From assembly GCF_036324505.1 (NCBI RefSeq), contig NC_086350.1, positions 12,756,032 to 12,820,031 of the forward strand: a stretch of 64,000 bases of DNA. Direction: 5' to 3'. Numbering within the stretch: position 1 is the stretch's first letter; every line of letters begins with the position of its first letter. This document shows positions 63,866 through 64,000 of the stretch, piece by piece. Made by a program: the position numbers and the translations under genes. The notes beneath the pieces were generated by a model that was not told the origin of the DNA, made no database searches, and worked only from the letters and a program-made list of their open reading frames with translations. The DNA comes from Eleginops maclovinus (taxonomy: Eukaryota; Chordata; Actinopteri; Perciformes; Eleginopidae).

Positions 63866-64000
63866 ACGCCATTCAACTGGATAGTGCTGAAGTGGAGACA
63901 GCGTTGTTTGACGCGAAGATGGCAAACTGATTTGGCATTTAGCCAAACTTTGCCAAGATGAAACGTTTTTGACTGGAATTTTTTCGCTTGGATTTTTATT
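63866..64000 (+). ncRNA. chaserr: chaserr exon 5 (last exon, partial)
   Basis: The exon follows the acceptor TTTTTTTATCCCATCAAG and runs off the window. AAGATGG at 63916-63922 and AAGATGA at 63955-63961 match AARAUGR. The first is also a YY1-like AAGATGGC. No long frame is present. Confidence 0.65.

Larger units (their letters stand above)
58780..64000 (+). ncRNA. chaserr: chaserr-like lncRNA (5 exons, 3' end beyond window)
   Basis: A multi-exon plus-strand transcript unit inferred from consensus splice sites. Exons are about 58780-59084, 60483-60547, 60665-60733, 62306-62363 and 63866 to past the end. No frame longer than a few codons survives splicing. Known biology: in mammals CHASERR is a conserved spliced lncRNA between FAM174B and CHD2, transcribed in the CHD2 direction, and it lowers CHD2 expression in cis. 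Its last exon carries repeated AARAUGR motifs. Here the gene follows a divergent fam174b, has five exons, and its last exon shows AAGATGG and AAGATGA within the first 100 nt. The alternative is the untranslated leader of chd2, but four or more non-coding leader exons would be unusual. Start site and full length are unknown. Confidence 0.78.

Noticed and set aside
58780..64000. Reading these exons as the 5' untranslated region of chd2
   Set aside because: Five non-coding exons over more than 5 kb, together with the AARATGR motifs, fit chaserr better. I keep chd2 leader as the main alternative because the window ends before chd2.

Overview
The window is vertebrate nuclear DNA, almost certainly from a teleost fish. 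It has spliced genes with GT-AG introns, long introns that are poor in CpG and rich in A+T, very long (CA)n microsatellites, tRNA-derived SINEs and hAT-type MITEs. Several interspersed repeats look like ones common in percomorph fishes, but I would not name a species. There is no prokaryotic, viral or CRISPR content.

Four genes can be read, in the order slco3a1(+) - st8sia2(+) - fam174b(-) - chaserr(+). This matches human 15q26.1 (SLCO3A1 - ST8SIA2 - FAM174B - CHASERR - CHD2), so the window appears to be a conserved synteny block. Positions 1-4.5 kb are intergenic DNA with two very long CA arrays. Positions 5.1-33.7 kb hold all ten coding exons of slco3a1, an OATP-family membrane transporter of 703 residues with a 17.7 kb second intron; its 3' UTR runs to about 35.1 kb. 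Positions 35.1-38.7 kb are intergenic. Positions 39.25-47.56 kb hold all six coding exons of st8sia2, a Golgi alpha-2,8-polysialyltransferase of 386 residues; its 3' UTR runs to about 48.9 kb. Positions 49.7-54.6 kb hold fam174b on the minus strand, a 137-residue single-pass membrane protein, tail-to-tail with st8sia2.

Positions 58.8-64.0 kb hold a five-exon plus-strand transcript with consensus splice sites and no long reading frame. By position, orientation, exon number and AARAUGR motifs in its last exon I interpret it as chaserr, the conserved lncRNA that in mammals sits just upstream of CHD2 and represses it in cis. Its last exon continues past the window end, and chd2 itself is not in the window.

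The genes are not an operon and do not share one pathway: a transporter, a glycosyltransferase that modifies NCAM, a small membrane protein and a regulatory RNA. All splice junctions were checked by hand for reading frame. Coding lengths sum exactly to 2112, 1161 and 414 nt including stops. Human comparisons are from memory of the protein families, not from a search.
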